From positions 93,904 to 157,903 of the forward strand of contig NZ_MDFM01000011.1 of NCBI RefSeq assembly GCF_002939985.1: 64,000 nt of DNA, read 5' to 3'. The notes below the pieces were generated by a model that saw only the letters and a program-made list of their open reading frames with translations, did no database searches and was not told the origin of the DNA. The stretch comes from Xanthomonas hortorum pv. cynarae. GTDB taxonomy: Bacteria; Pseudomonadota; Gammaproteobacteria; Xanthomonadales; Xanthomonadaceae. The translations under genes were made by a program, and so were the position numbers. This document shows positions 35,576 through 44,759 of this stretch, piece after piece. Each line of letters begins with the position of its first letter. Position 1 is the stretch's first letter.

Positions 35576-38500
35576 GCACCGGCCCCGTTACCGACCCGTA
35601 TCTGCATTTGCCGTTGCAAGGCGTACGCCTGATCGAGGCCAGCGCCGGCACCGGCAAGACCTTCACCCTGGCCACCCTGTTCACCCGGCTGGTGGTCGAG
35701 CGCGGGCTGCGCATCGGTCAGATCCTCGCGGTCACCTTCACCGAAGCCGCCACCCAGGAACTGCGCCGCCGCATCCGCGAGCGCCTGGTGCTGGCAGCAA
35801 CCCTGGTCCCCGACGCCCCCGTAGGAGCGGCCCCGGCCGCGACCGACCTCGCCGATGACCCGTCGCGGCCAGGGCCGCTCCTACACGAAGCGCCCGACGC
35901 CTTTCTCGCCACGCACCTGGCCCCTGGCACCGAAACACTCACCGCCCCCGTAGGAGCGGCCCCGGCCGCGACCGGCCTCGCCGACGACCCGTCGCGGCCA
36001 GGGCCGCTCCTGCAGGAAGCGCCCGACGTCCTCCTCACCCGCGCCATCCTCACCACCCACCTGGCCACCGGTACCGAAACACCCGCCGCCTTACGCCGCC
36101 GCCTGCAGCAGGCGGTGGAAGAAATCGACCTGGCCGCCGTCTTCACCATCCACGGCTTCTGCGCGCGCGTGCTGCGCGAACATGCGCTGGAAAGCGGCCA
36201 GGCCTTCGCCGCGCCGGAACTGCTCGCCAACGACCGCGAACTGCTGGGCGAAGTCGCTGCAGATCTGTGGCGCCAACGCGCCGCCGATGCGGCGATGGCC
36301 GAAGACCTGATCGCGCTGTGGTCGGGCGGCCCCGATGCATTGGCCAGCGATCTGCGCACGTTGGTCCGTCATCCGACGCTATTGCCGGCGGTGGCCACAA
36401 CCACCGACGATGCGGCCGCGCTGCTGCAGGCCGTGCAAGACGCCAGCACCGCCTTGGCCGCCGCATTCCAGTCCCACGGCACCGCGTTTTTCGAAGCGAT
36501 CATGTCCGCCATCGACGGCGGCATCCTGAGCAAGGTCAGCTACAAGCCCGAGTGGCTCGCATCGCTGTGGCATTGGTTCGACAGCTTCGCCGCCGCGCCA
36601 TCGACGCACACCGCGCCGCACCCCAAGCTGATCAAACTCACCGCCGCGGAACTGGCCGCCGGCACCAACAAGAAGTTCGTTGAGCGCACACCGGCCTCGC
36701 CGCTGAGCCACGAGATCGACGGCTATCTCACCGCGCTGGCCCGTGTCGAAGAATGGCGCACCCGTCGCCGCATCCGTCTGCTGCACGCACTGCGCGACGA
36801 TGCCATCGCACGATTAGCATTGCTCAAGCGCCAGCGCCGCGTGCAGACCTACGACGACCTGGTCGATGGCGTTGCGCACGCACTGGAAGGCGCGCAAGCC
36901 GAGGCCCTGGTCACACGGCTGCGCGCGCAATACGCCATCGCGCTGGTGGACGAATTCCAGGACACCGACGACCGCCAGTGGGCGATCTTCTCCAACGTGT
37001 TCGGCGAAGGCCCGCTCGCACGCGCTGCCGATTTGGAGCCGGCGCTGTTTCTGATCGGCGACCCCAAGCAGGCCATCTACGGCTTCCGTGGCGGCGACGT
37101 GCGCACTTATCTGGCCGCCGCGGTCACTGCCGAACTTGCCCCGCCGCTGAGCCACAACTTCCGCTCGCGCCCCGGCGTGCTGGCGGCAATCGACGCGCTG
37201 TACGCGCAGGCTGGCTACCGCGAGGCCTTCCTCACCGACGGCATCGCCTTCCACCCGGTGCGGCCCGGCACCAAGCGGGTGGATGCCGACCTGCAACGCG
37301 ATGGCGGCCCCGCCCCGGCGCTGACGCTGTGGCGCGCGCCGGAACCGCCGCCGCCAATCAAAGGAAAGCCCAAACCCTGGAGCGCCGGCCGCGCCCGCGA
37401 GCTGGCCACCGCCGCCTGCGTCGCGGCCATCCGCGGCTGGCTGGCCGGTGGCCGCGACGGCACCGCCACCGTCAATGGCCACCCGGTGCAGGCCGGCGAT
37501 ATCGCCGTGCTGGTGCGCAGCCATGGCGAGGCCACGCGCATCCAGCAGGCACTGGGCGCGATGGGCATTCCGGCGGTTGCCGCCGGCAAGCAGAGCCTGT
37601 TCGCCACCGACGAAGCGCTGGAACTGCTGGCCCTGCTGCAGGCCTTGCTCGACCCGGGCGACGACAGCCGCCTGCGCGCCGCGCTGGCCACCGTGCTGAT
37701 CGGCGCGGACGCCGCCGCCATCGCCGCGCTCGCGCACGATGGCGAGCGTCACCGCCGCTGGCAGCAACAGGCAATGGACTGGCGCGAGCGCTGGCAACGC
37801 GGTGGCCCGCTCGCCCTGATCGGCGACCTGGGTGCCGCGCACGGGCAACGCCTGCTCGCCCTGGTCGATGGCGAGCGCCGCCTCACCAACTACCTGCAGC
37901 TGGCCGAACTGCTGCAGGAGGCCGACGCCCGCGCACTCGGCCCGCACGGCCTGGTCGACTGGCTGTCGCGGCGCATCGCCAATGCCGACGACAACGACGA
38001 AGCCCAGCAGCTGCGGCTGGAATCGGACGCGCGCCGCGTGCAGATCGTCACCCTGCACAAGAGCAAGGGCCTGGAATATCCGTTGGTGTTCCTGCCCTAC
38101 ATCGACATCGGCCGCAGCGACAAGGGCGCCGGCCGCCATTGCGTGGTGCACGCGCCGGACCTCGGACGCCAGCTGCATTGGAAGACTGATAAAGACGATC
38201 CAACCTGGAGCGCCGCCGAAGCCGCCTGGAAGCAGGAACAACGCGCCGAAGACGCCCGCCTGCTCTACGTCGGCCTGACCCGCGCCGAGCACGCGCTGTG
38301 GATCGCCAGCGGCCCCTTCCACCAGCACGAGCGCACGGCTTTGTCCGGCATGCTGCGCGCGCTCGACGCGCTGCAGGGCGCGGCCGGCGAGGGCGCAGTG
38401 GTGGTCGACACGTCCACGCCGCCCGCCACCCTGCCACGCCTGCCGCCACCGATCGAGGCACAGGTGCCGCCGGCGCGCACCCCGCAGCGGCATATCGCAC

Positions 38501-39612
38501 CCGAGTGGTGGGTCTACAGCTTCACCCAGCTGGCCAATGCCGATGCCGGCGCTGCCACCGACCCGATGGCCAGCGCCACGGTGGTCGGCAGCGGCGGCAG
38601 CGACGAGCCGTCCGGCAGCGAGGCGATCGCGGTGGCCGCCGAGGTCGACGCCTTCGACCCGCGCTTTGCCGGTAACCGCTTCGGCGTGGTGATGCACGAC
38701 GTATTCGAGCGCTGCGACTTCGCCGCCTGGCAGGCCTGGCGGCCCGGCCTGCCCGCACCCGAGGGCCAGGCCGCCGCCATCCTCGAGGCGCTGCAACGCG
38801 GCGGTTACACCAAAGACGAACTGGACGACGGCCTGGCCATGCTCACCGCCCTGATCGGCCAAACCCTCACCGTCGCCCTGCCCGAAGGCACCACCCTGGC
38901 CGCCGTGCCCGAGCCGCAGCGCCGCAACGAGATGGAATTCCACTTCGCCATGCGGCCCACTCGCGTGGAGGCATTGCTCGCACTGCTGCATCGCTTCGGC
39001 GTGGTCGGCGAGCGCCAGGCCTTCGGCGCGCGCCAGCGGCTGGAAGGCCTGATGACCGGCCTGATCGACCTCACCTACACCGTGGACGGCCGCTGGTACG
39101 TGCTCGACTACAAATCCAACCGCCTGCCCAGCTACGACGCCGACGCCCTGGCCCGCGCCATGGCGCACAGCGAGTACGAGCTGCAGGCGCTGATCTACAC
39201 CGTGGCCCTGCACCGCTGGCTGCGTTTCCGCCTGGGCGAGGCCTACGACTACGCCCGCGACTTCGGCGGCGTGCGCTACCTGTTCTGCCGCGGCCTGGAT
39301 GCCACCCGTAACCCCGCAGCGGACTCCAGCTCCATCCTCGGTTCCGGTTTCGACTCCGACTCCGTCAACGGCGCTAGCTCCGTCTCCGGTTCCGACCCCG
39401 CCAGCGACGTCATGTCCGACACGCCTGCACCCAACACGCCTGTGCCTGGCATCCACGCCTGGCGCTTCGACCCGGCGCTGGTCCAAGCCCTGGACGCCCT
39501 GTTCGCCGGCAATCCCACGGAGCCTCTTTCCAGTGACGCCTTAAAGCCCCTCTCCCCTCGGGAGAGGGGTTGGGGTGAGGGTACGTCCACCATGGGAACG
39601 CCCACCCCATGA
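35572..39612 (+). CDS. recB: Exodeoxyribonuclease V subunit beta (RecB) with repeat-derived inserts
   Basis: This is a 1346-residue UvrD-type helicase/nuclease, longer than E. coli RecB (1180). The Walker A is EASAGTGKTFTLATL, motif Ia VTFTEAATQELRRRIRERL, motif II ALVDEFQDTDDRQW, and the nuclease motif LDYKSN (Asp1179, Lys1181), so the nuclease site is intact. Two features are odd. Between motif Ia and HGFC (about residues 82-168) lie two tandem copies of a family B palindrome translated in frame (APVGAAPAATDLADDPSRPG and a near copy). The last 25 residues (after SSDALKPLSPRERGWGEGTS) come from a family A palindrome. The ATG overlaps the recC stop and the stop overlaps the recD start. Confidence 0.94.
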   Translation: MSTGPVTDPYLHLPLQGVRLIEASAGTGKTFTLATLFTRLVVERGLRIGQILAVTFTEAATQELRRRIRERLVLAATLVPDAPVGAAPAATDLADDPSRPGPLLHEAPDAFLATHLAPGTETLTAPVGAAPAATGLADDPSRPGPLLQEAPDVLLTRAILTTHLATGTETPAALRRRLQQAVEEIDLAAVFTIHGFCARVLREHALESGQAFAAPELLANDRELLGEVAADLWRQRAADAAMAEDLIALWSGGPDALASDLRTLVRHPTLLPAVATTTDDAAALLQAVQDASTALAAAFQSHGTAFFEAIMSAIDGGILSKVSYKPEWLASLWHWFDSFAAAPSTHTAPHPKLIKLTAAELAAGTNKKFVERTPASPLSHEIDGYLTALARVEEWRTRRRIRLLHALRDDAIARLALLKRQRRVQTYDDLVDGVAHALEGAQAEALVTRLRAQYAIALVDEFQDTDDRQWAIFSNVFGEGPLARAADLEPALFLIGDPKQAIYGFRGGDVRTYLAAAVTAELAPPLSHNFRSRPGVLAAIDALYAQAGYREAFLTDGIAFHPVRPGTKRVDADLQRDGGPAPALTLWRAPEPPPPIKGKPKPWSAGRARELATAACVAAIRGWLAGGRDGTATVNGHPVQAGDIAVLVRSHGEATRIQQALGAMGIPAVAAGKQSLFATDEALELLALLQALLDPGDDSRLRAALATVLIGADAAAIAALAHDGERHRRWQQQAMDWRERWQRGGPLALIGDLGAAHGQRLLALVDGERRLTNYLQLAELLQEADARALGPHGLVDWLSRRIANADDNDEAQQLRLESDARRVQIVTLHKSKGLEYPLVFLPYIDIGRSDKGAGRHCVVHAPDLGRQLHWKTDKDDPTWSAAEAAWKQEQRAEDARLLYVGLTRAEHALWIASGPFHQHERTALSGMLRALDALQGAAGEGAVVVDTSTPPATLPRLPPPIEAQVPPARTPQRHIAPEWWVYSFTQLANADAGAATDPMASATVVGSGGSDEPSGSEAIAVAAEVDAFDPRFAGNRFGVVMHDVFERCDFAAWQAWRPGLPAPEGQAAAILEALQRGGYTKDELDDGLAMLTALIGQTLTVALPEGTTLAAVPEPQRRNEMEFHFAMRPTRVEALLALLHRFGVVGERQAFGARQRLEGLMTGLIDLTYTVDGRWYVLDYKSNRLPSYDADALARAMAHSEYELQALIYTVALHRWLRFRLGEAYDYARDFGGVRYLFCRGLDATRNPAADSSSILGSGFDSDSVNGASSVSGSDPASDVMSDTPAPNTPVPGIHAWRFDPALVQALDALFAGNPTEPLSSDALKPLSPRERGWGEGTSTMGTPTP
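35821..35884. repeat. Family B palindromic repeat inside recB, copy 1
   Basis: GTAGGAGCGGCC...GGCCGCTCCTAC inverted repeat with inner CGGCCGCGAC / GTCGCGGCC arms. It is translated in frame as VGAAPAATDLADDPSRPGPL and lies in the linker after helicase motif Ia. Confidence 0.9.
35950..36012. repeat. Family B palindromic repeat inside recB, copy 2
   Basis: Nearly identical to copy 1 in the same orientation. With flanks (35815-35943 and 35944-36080) it forms a tandem duplication of about 130 bp, including the following EAPD and TGTET segments. Confidence 0.9.
39545..39585. repeat. Family A palindromic repeat forming the recB 3' end
   Basis: GCCCCTCTCCCCTCGGGAGA followed by GGGGTTGGGGTGAGGGTACG lies at the very end of recB and encodes its last residues, 23 bp before the recD start. 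Confidence 0.9.
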
Positions 39613-41762
39613 ACCACCCAAACCTCCTAACCGCCCTCAACCAGGCCGGCGCCCTACGCACGCTGGATCTCGCCTTCGCCCAAAGCCTGCAACGTCTGGC
39701 CCCGGACACCGACTCCCTGGTCTTGGCCGGCGCCGCACTCGCCTCGCTGGCCGTTACCAGCGGCCACGCAGGGCTGGACCCCACCCGCGCCGCCATGCTG
39801 CTGGACGCGCGCGACGGCCCATCGCCCACCTTCCCAGATCCCACCGACTGGCAACGCACCCTGGCTGCCTCGCGCTGGGTCGACCAACCGCATCCTGAAG
39901 ACCCGGCCGCCGCCGACTGCCCGCTGGTCCTAGAACACGGCTTGCTCTACCTGCGCCGCTACCGCGAGTACGAACGCCGCCTGGCGCTAGGCCTGCAACG
40001 CATCGCCGCCCAGTCGCCGCCCCCGTTCGACGCAGCCACACTAGCGCCGCTGTTCGCGCAGCTATTCCCAAACGCGACCTCAGCCACTCTCCCCACGGAC
40101 CCAACCCCTCTCCCCCCGGGAGAGGGTGCCCGAAGGGCGGGTGAGGGTACGGGCCTGCCCGAGCCATCCATCGACCGCCAAGCCCAAGCCGCAGCCCTCG
40201 CCCTGCGCCGCACCCTGCTGCTGGTCACCGGCGGCCCCGGCACCGGCAAAACCACCACCATCGCCCGCCTGCTACTGCTGCGCATCGCGCAAGCCCAGGC
40301 AGCCAACACCCCGGCCCCACGCATCGCCCTGGCTGCGCCCACCGGCCGCGCCGCCGAGCGCATGGCCGAAAGCCTGCGCGCCGCCGTATCGCGCGCCATC
40401 ACCCACGGCATCGACCCTGCCTTGGCCGACCCCCTGCCCACCGGCGCCAGCACCCTGCATCGCCTGCTCGGCGTCATCCCGGATTCCCCGCAGTTCCGCC
40501 ACACCGCCGACAACCCGCTGCCGTTCGACCTGATCGTCGTCGATGAAGCCTCCATGGTCGACCTGCCGCTGATGTGCAAGCTGGTCGAAGCGGTGGCCGA
40601 CGGTACCCAGCTGATCCTGCTCGGCGACGCCGACCAGCTGCCCTCGGTGGAAGCCGGCGACGTGCTCGCCGCCATCCTGCAGGCCGCCGGCCCGGGCGAC
40701 GCCTTGCAGCCGCACGACGCACAGGCGCTGCAACCGCTGCTCGGCAGCGCGCCCACTGGCAGCACGCCTGCCAGCACCCAGACCGTCAGCCACACCCACA
40801 CCGGCGGCCTGGCCGGCCACCGCGTGCACCTGCTACGCGGCTACCGCCAAGCAGACAACTTTGCACTCACCCCGTTGGCCGACGCCATCCGCACCGGCGA
40901 CGCCGACACCGCCCTCGCCCTGCTGCGCAGCGGCGAGCTGGCCGGCGTGCACTTCCACGAAGACGGCGAAGACCCGCTCACCCTGGGCCGCGACGCACTG
41001 CTCGCCCACTGGCGCGCGCTGGCGGACGCGCACGACCCGGCCGCCGCCCTGCGCGATGCCGCGCGCCTGCGCCTGCTCACCGCCGTGCGCGCCGGCCCGC
41101 AGGGCGCACGCGGCCTCAACGCCCGTATCGAACAACTGCTGGCCGACACCGGCTCCGGCGCCCGCCGTCTCGGCAGCGCCTCGCCGTGGTTCCAGGGCCG
41201 CCTGCTGCTGATCACCGAAAACAGCTACCGCCACGGCCTGTTCAATGGCGATGTCGGCATCTGCCTGCGAAGCGATGCGAGTCCCTTTTCGGGGCGCAGC
41301 GACGAAACGCCGTCTTCAGGGCCAGGCCAGTCCGGCGGCACCGCCAACCGCCACGTCCCAAGCACAGACAGCCGTGCCCAAGCCCCGCTGGTCGCCTGGT
41401 TCGAAGGCGACGGCGACGGCCAGGTGCGCGGCTTCCACCCCGCCGCGCTACCCGCGCACGAAAGCGCCTTCGCCATGACCGTGCACAAGGCCCAGGGCAG
41501 CGAGTTCGACACCGTCTGGCTGCAACTGCCCACCCGCGACGCCCGCGTGCTCAGCCGCGAACTGCTCTACACCGGCATCACCCGCGCCCGCCGCGCCCTG
41601 CACCTGGCCGGCAGCGAAGCGGTCATCCGCGCCGCGCTCGCCCGGCACGCCGCACGCATCTCGGGCCTGGCGTGGCGGTTGGGTGCGCAGCAGCAGGCGG
41701 CACCCGCCAAGCCAGCAACAGAACCACCCACTGCGTTGCCCGTGCAGGGGTCGTTGTTCTGA
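39609..41762 (+). CDS. recD: Exodeoxyribonuclease V subunit alpha (RecD)
   Basis: This is a 717-residue 5'-3' helicase subunit, about 110 residues longer than E. coli RecD. The Walker A is LLLVTGGPGTGKTTTIARLL (about residues 204-221), followed by motif Ia ALAAPTGRAAERMAESLR, motif II LIVVDEASMVDLPLMCKLVE and motif III LILLGDADQLPSVEAGDVLA; motif VI is ELLYTGITRARRALHLAGS. A family A palindrome is translated in frame just before the Walker A (LPPGEGARRAGEGTGLPEP). Another low-complexity Ser/Thr insert follows motif III. Start ATG 39609 overlaps the recB stop (ATGA). Confidence 0.95.
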   Translation: MNHPNLLTALNQAGALRTLDLAFAQSLQRLAPDTDSLVLAGAALASLAVTSGHAGLDPTRAAMLLDARDGPSPTFPDPTDWQRTLAASRWVDQPHPEDPAAADCPLVLEHGLLYLRRYREYERRLALGLQRIAAQSPPPFDAATLAPLFAQLFPNATSATLPTDPTPLPPGEGARRAGEGTGLPEPSIDRQAQAAALALRRTLLLVTGGPGTGKTTTIARLLLLRIAQAQAANTPAPRIALAAPTGRAAERMAESLRAAVSRAITHGIDPALADPLPTGASTLHRLLGVIPDSPQFRHTADNPLPFDLIVVDEASMVDLPLMCKLVEAVADGTQLILLGDADQLPSVEAGDVLAAILQAAGPGDALQPHDAQALQPLLGSAPTGSTPASTQTVSHTHTGGLAGHRVHLLRGYRQADNFALTPLADAIRTGDADTALALLRSGELAGVHFHEDGEDPLTLGRDALLAHWRALADAHDPAAALRDAARLRLLTAVRAGPQGARGLNARIEQLLADTGSGARRLGSASPWFQGRLLLITENSYRHGLFNGDVGICLRSDASPFSGRSDETPSSGPGQSGGTANRHVPSTDSRAQAPLVAWFEGDGDGQVRGFHPAALPAHESAFAMTVHKAQGSEFDTVWLQLPTRDARVLSRELLYTGITRARRALHLAGSEAVIRAALARHAARISGLAWRLGAQQQAAPAKPATEPPTALPVQGSLF
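40102..40152. repeat. Family A palindromic repeat inside recD
   Basis: CCCCTCTCCCCCCGGGAGAG followed by GGTGCCCGAAGGGCGGGTGA is the long variant, in frame, about 70 bases before the Walker A codons. Confidence 0.88.
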
Positions 41763-41900
41763 TGGACGCAAGCCGGCGCAATGGCAACATCACTTACCGC
41801 AGAACGGCACGTTCGCCTATCACCGTCATCGGGCGTGCCCGGATAACCTCTTGGCCGAAGAACGCCTGGTTGTGCGGTATCGCCAGCATGGGAGGCATCG

Positions 41901-42956
41901 ATGGCGAAAAAGCATGAAATTTCTCTCGTCCGCTCGTCGGCGGCCGAATACCTGACCTTCGTGGCCGCCGCAGGCGAGGGCGGCGTACAGGCGGCGTATG
42001 CCGACGAAAACGTCTGGCTGACGCAGAAGATGCTGGCCCAGCTCTACGATGTCGAAACCCACACCATCAACTACCACCTGAAAAAGGTGTTCGCTGACAA
42101 CGAGTTGCAGGCAGATGCAGTTATTCGAAATTTTCGAATAACTGCCACCGACGGCAAGAGCTACGACACCAAGCACTACAACCTCGCGGCCATCATTGCC
42201 GTGGGCTACAAGGTCAATTCCGAGCGCGCGGTGCAGTTCCGCAAGTGGGCCACCACCATCATCGAGTCCTTTACGATCAAGGGCTTCGCGATGGACGACG
42301 AGCGCCTGAAGAACGACGGCACGGTGCTCGGCAAGCGCTACTTCGAAGAGCAGCTGCAGCGCATCCGCGAGATCCGTCTCTCCGAGCGCAAGTTCTACCA
42401 GAAGATCACCGACATCTACGCCACCGCCCTGGACTACGACGCCACGGCGCAGGCAACCCAACGGTTCTTCGCCACGGTGCAGAACAAGCTGCACTGGGCC
42501 ATCCACGGGCAAACCGCAGCAGAAGTCGTCTACCACCGCGCCGATGCGGGCAAGCAGCACATGGGCCTGACCACCTGGGCCGATGCACCGCGCGGGAAGA
42601 TCCAAAAGTTCGATGTGGCGGTTGCCAAGAACTACCTGACCACCGGCGAGATGGCGCAGTTGCAACGCCTTGTATCGGCCTATCTGGACCTGGCCGAGGA
42701 CATGGCGCTGCGGCAGATCCCGATGACCATGCAGGATTGGGAAACGCGTCTGAATCGTTTCATCGAAGCGACTGACCGGCAGGTGTTGCAGGACGCAGGG
42801 CGCGTCACCGCCGAGATCGCCAAAGCGCATGCGGAAAGCGAGTTCGAAAAGTACCGCATCGTGCAGGACCAGCTGTTCGTGAGCGATTTCGATCGCGTGT
42901 TGCAGCAGCTTGATGCAGGAGACCGGGCGGACGGCACCGGCGACGACTTGCGCTAG
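41901..42956 (+). CDS. RhuM-family protein
   Basis: This is a 351-residue protein of the virulence RhuM family. The N-terminal region has the family pattern VWLTQKMLAQLYDVETHTIN and YHLKKVF, then VIRNFRITATDGKSYDTKHY and NLAAIIAVGYKVNSERAVQF. A conserved C-terminal segment reads FFATVQNKLHWAIHGQTAAE and DAGKQHMGLTTW. RhuM proteins are common in genomic islands; their biochemical role is not established, although the N-terminal half looks DNA-binding. GGGAGG lies 5 bases before the ATG. It opens the accessory region after recD and is followed by the HigBA module. Confidence 0.88.
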   Translation: MAKKHEISLVRSSAAEYLTFVAAAGEGGVQAAYADENVWLTQKMLAQLYDVETHTINYHLKKVFADNELQADAVIRNFRITATDGKSYDTKHYNLAAIIAVGYKVNSERAVQFRKWATTIIESFTIKGFAMDDERLKNDGTVLGKRYFEEQLQRIREIRLSERKFYQKITDIYATALDYDATAQATQRFFATVQNKLHWAIHGQTAAEVVYHRADAGKQHMGLTTWADAPRGKIQKFDVAVAKNYLTTGEMAQLQRLVSAYLDLAEDMALRQIPMTMQDWETRLNRFIEATDRQVLQDAGRVTAEIAKAHAESEFEKYRIVQDQLFVSDFDRVLQQLDAGDRADGTGDDLR

Positions 42957-43144
42957 ATCGAGGTGATGCAGGAAGCGCCAAGACGTCGGGCAAGCCGTGC
43001 TCCTCATCCAGTGCCGGTTCTTGAGCCACTCCCAGCGAGCCGGTGCAGGGTGCATTGTTTTGATGGAGGTTGCGCCGCTCCAGAGCTTTCGGCAAAGCGG
43101 CACGGCGGCACGGTCGATCTTGCAGCCATAACGGCTTGCGTCAT

Positions 43145-43161
43145 ATAACGGATCACGTTAT
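43145..43161. promoter_or_regulatory. Candidate HigA operator
   Basis: The inverted repeat ATAACG-GATCA-CGTTAT ends 10 bp before the higB start, where a HigA antitoxin would autorepress its own operon. Confidence 0.6.
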
Positions 43162-43170
43162 GGTCAGCAC

Positions 43171-43452
43171 ATGATCAGGAGCTTTGTCGACAAGGAAGCC
43201 GAAAAGATCTGGTTGGGTGAGCGCTCCCGCCGGGTGCCGTCCGACATCCAGTCGGTCGCGCGCCGCAAGTTGCGCATGCTTAACGCTGCCGCGCACCTCG
43301 ACGATCTGCGTATTCCACCTGCCAACTGGCTGGAAGCGTTAAGGGGCGAGCGGCGCTGGCAGTACAGCATCCGGATCAACGACCAATGGCGCATCTGCTT
43401 CCGATGGATGGAGGGCGATGTCGCCGAGGTCGAAATCGTCGATTACCACTGA
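43171..43452 (+). CDS. higB: HigB-type toxin (RelE/ParE superfamily)
   Basis: This is a 93-residue ribosome-dependent mRNA interferase-like toxin. The family signatures are MIRSFVDKEAEKIWLGERSR, RRKLRMLNAAAHLDDLRIPP and the C-terminal QYSIRINDQWRICFRWMEGD, matching HigB of the plasmid-maintenance killer family. The toxin gene precedes the antitoxin gene, the reversed order typical of higBA. The antitoxin follows 17 bp downstream, and a palindromic operator lies just upstream. Confidence 0.93.
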   Translation: MIRSFVDKEAEKIWLGERSRRVPSDIQSVARRKLRMLNAAAHLDDLRIPPANWLEALRGERRWQYSIRINDQWRICFRWMEGDVAEVEIVDYH

Positions 43453-43469
43453 GCAAGAGGCATCTGTCC

Positions 43470-43760
43470 ATGACAGTCCTACCCAACATCCACCCCGGCG
43501 AAATCCTGCTCGAAGAGTTTCTCGAGCCGATGGGCATCAGCCAGAACGCACTGGCGCGGGCCACCGCCGTGCCGCCGCGCCGCATCAATGAGATCGTGCT
43601 GGGCAAGCGCGGCATCACCGCCGACACCGCCGTGCGCCTGGCCGCGGCGCTGGGCACGACCGAGCGCTTCTGGTTGGGCCTGCAGGCCGACTACGAGCTG
43701 GAAGAAGCGCACCGCGCGCTGGGCGACCTGCCGTCACGGATCAAGCGGCTGGCGGCTTGA
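43470..43760 (+). CDS. higA: HigA-type antitoxin (XRE helix-turn-helix)
   Basis: This is a 96-residue antitoxin with an N-terminal segment IHPGEILLEEFLEPMGISQN, an XRE helix-turn-helix (LARATAVPPRRINEIVLGKR, then GITADTAVRLAAALGTT) and the tail FWLGLQADYELEEAHRALG typical of HigA. It should neutralise HigB and repress the operon. AAGAGG lies about 9 bases before ATG 43470. Confidence 0.94.
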   Translation: MTVLPNIHPGEILLEEFLEPMGISQNALARATAVPPRRINEIVLGKRGITADTAVRLAAALGTTERFWLGLQADYELEEAHRALGDLPSRIKRLAA

Positions 43761-43881
43761 TCCGTACCGTAGCCTGCGGGCACTCGCCGTGCTTCTGCTG
43801 CGCAACGCTTCCTGCCGCGATCTTGAGAAAGTTGGATGTCGTGCGTGCTATCGGCAAAAGAGCACTGTGATCGGGTAAGGC

Positions 43882-44625
43882 TTACACGTGATACCCACCG
43901 GCAACCTCAATGGATTGGGCGTTGATCCAGGCCGCATCATCGGACAGCAGCATGGCGATGACGTTGGCAACGTCTTCGGGTTCTCCAACGCGGCCCAGCG
44001 CTGTCTGCGCCGCCAGCATGGCTTCGAAGTCCGGCGTCAGCCCGCCGCCGAGTTCGGTGCGAATGGGCCCCGGCGAGACCGCATTGACGCGGATGCCGCG
44101 CTCGCCGAACTCCTTGGCCATGTAGCGGCTGAGCACCTCCAACCCGCCCTTGAACGCGGCATACGGCGCAACCCCGGCAAACGCCACGCGCGTGGTGGCA
44201 CTGGTGAGGTTGACGATCGCCGCGCCGCGGCCCAGCAGCGGCAACAACGCCTGGGTGAGAAAGAAGGGCCCCTTGAGATGCACGTTGAACAGACCGTCGA
44301 ACTGCGCCTCATCGACGGTTTCGATCGGGTTGAACACCCCGTAGCCGGCATTGTTCACCAGCCCGGCCAGGGTGTCCTGCTGCCAGACCGTGTGCAGCGT
44401 CTCCTGCACGGCCGCAGCGAACCCGGCAAAGCTGCGTGTGTCGGCCACATCCAGCGGTAACGCGATGGCCTTGCCGCCATCGGCCGCAATGCGCGCCACC
44501 ACCGATTCGGCCGCAAGTGGGTTCTGGTGATAGGTCAGGATGACGCCCATGCCACGGCGGGCACTGGCCAGCGCGGTGGCGGCACCGATACCGCGGCTAC
44601 CGCCGGTGATGACTGCAATATTCAT
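43882..44625 (-). CDS. SDR-family oxidoreductase
   Basis: This is a 247-residue short-chain dehydrogenase with the NAD(P)-binding motif ITGGSRGIGAATALA, NNAGYGV, and the catalytic triad Ser142, Tyr155 and Lys159 (in TSATTRVAFAGVAPYAAFKG). The C-terminal SPGPIRTELGGG loop is also standard. Its substrate is unknown. It is transcribed divergently from an AraC regulator, which probably controls it in response to an aldehyde or ketone. Confidence 0.92.
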   Translation of the reverse strand: MNIAVITGGSRGIGAATALASARRGMGVILTYHQNPLAAESVVARIAADGGKAIALPLDVADTRSFAGFAAAVQETLHTVWQQDTLAGLVNNAGYGVFNPIETVDEAQFDGLFNVHLKGPFFLTQALLPLLGRGAAIVNLTSATTRVAFAGVAPYAAFKGGLEVLSRYMAKEFGERGIRVNAVSPGPIRTELGGGLTPDFEAMLAAQTALGRVGEPEDVANVIAMLLSDDAAWINAQSIEVAGGYHV

Positions 44626-44759
44626 GGCATTGCGCTCTTGTCTGAAGGTGTCCTCAGGCTAGAGGGCAGGGCGCCGGGGTGCCTGCCTGAAGCCGGCACG
44701 GGCCTGCCTGATCCTGCTTTTGCGGTTGTCGGGCGGGCCGCCGCGTAGTCTGATAACGA

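Noticed and set aside
36814..39486. Long minus-strand open frame (890 codons) opposite recB
   Set aside because: It is a shadow of recB: low-complexity Gly/Ala/Val/His-rich translation, no family features, and recB on the other strand has full helicase and nuclease motifs.
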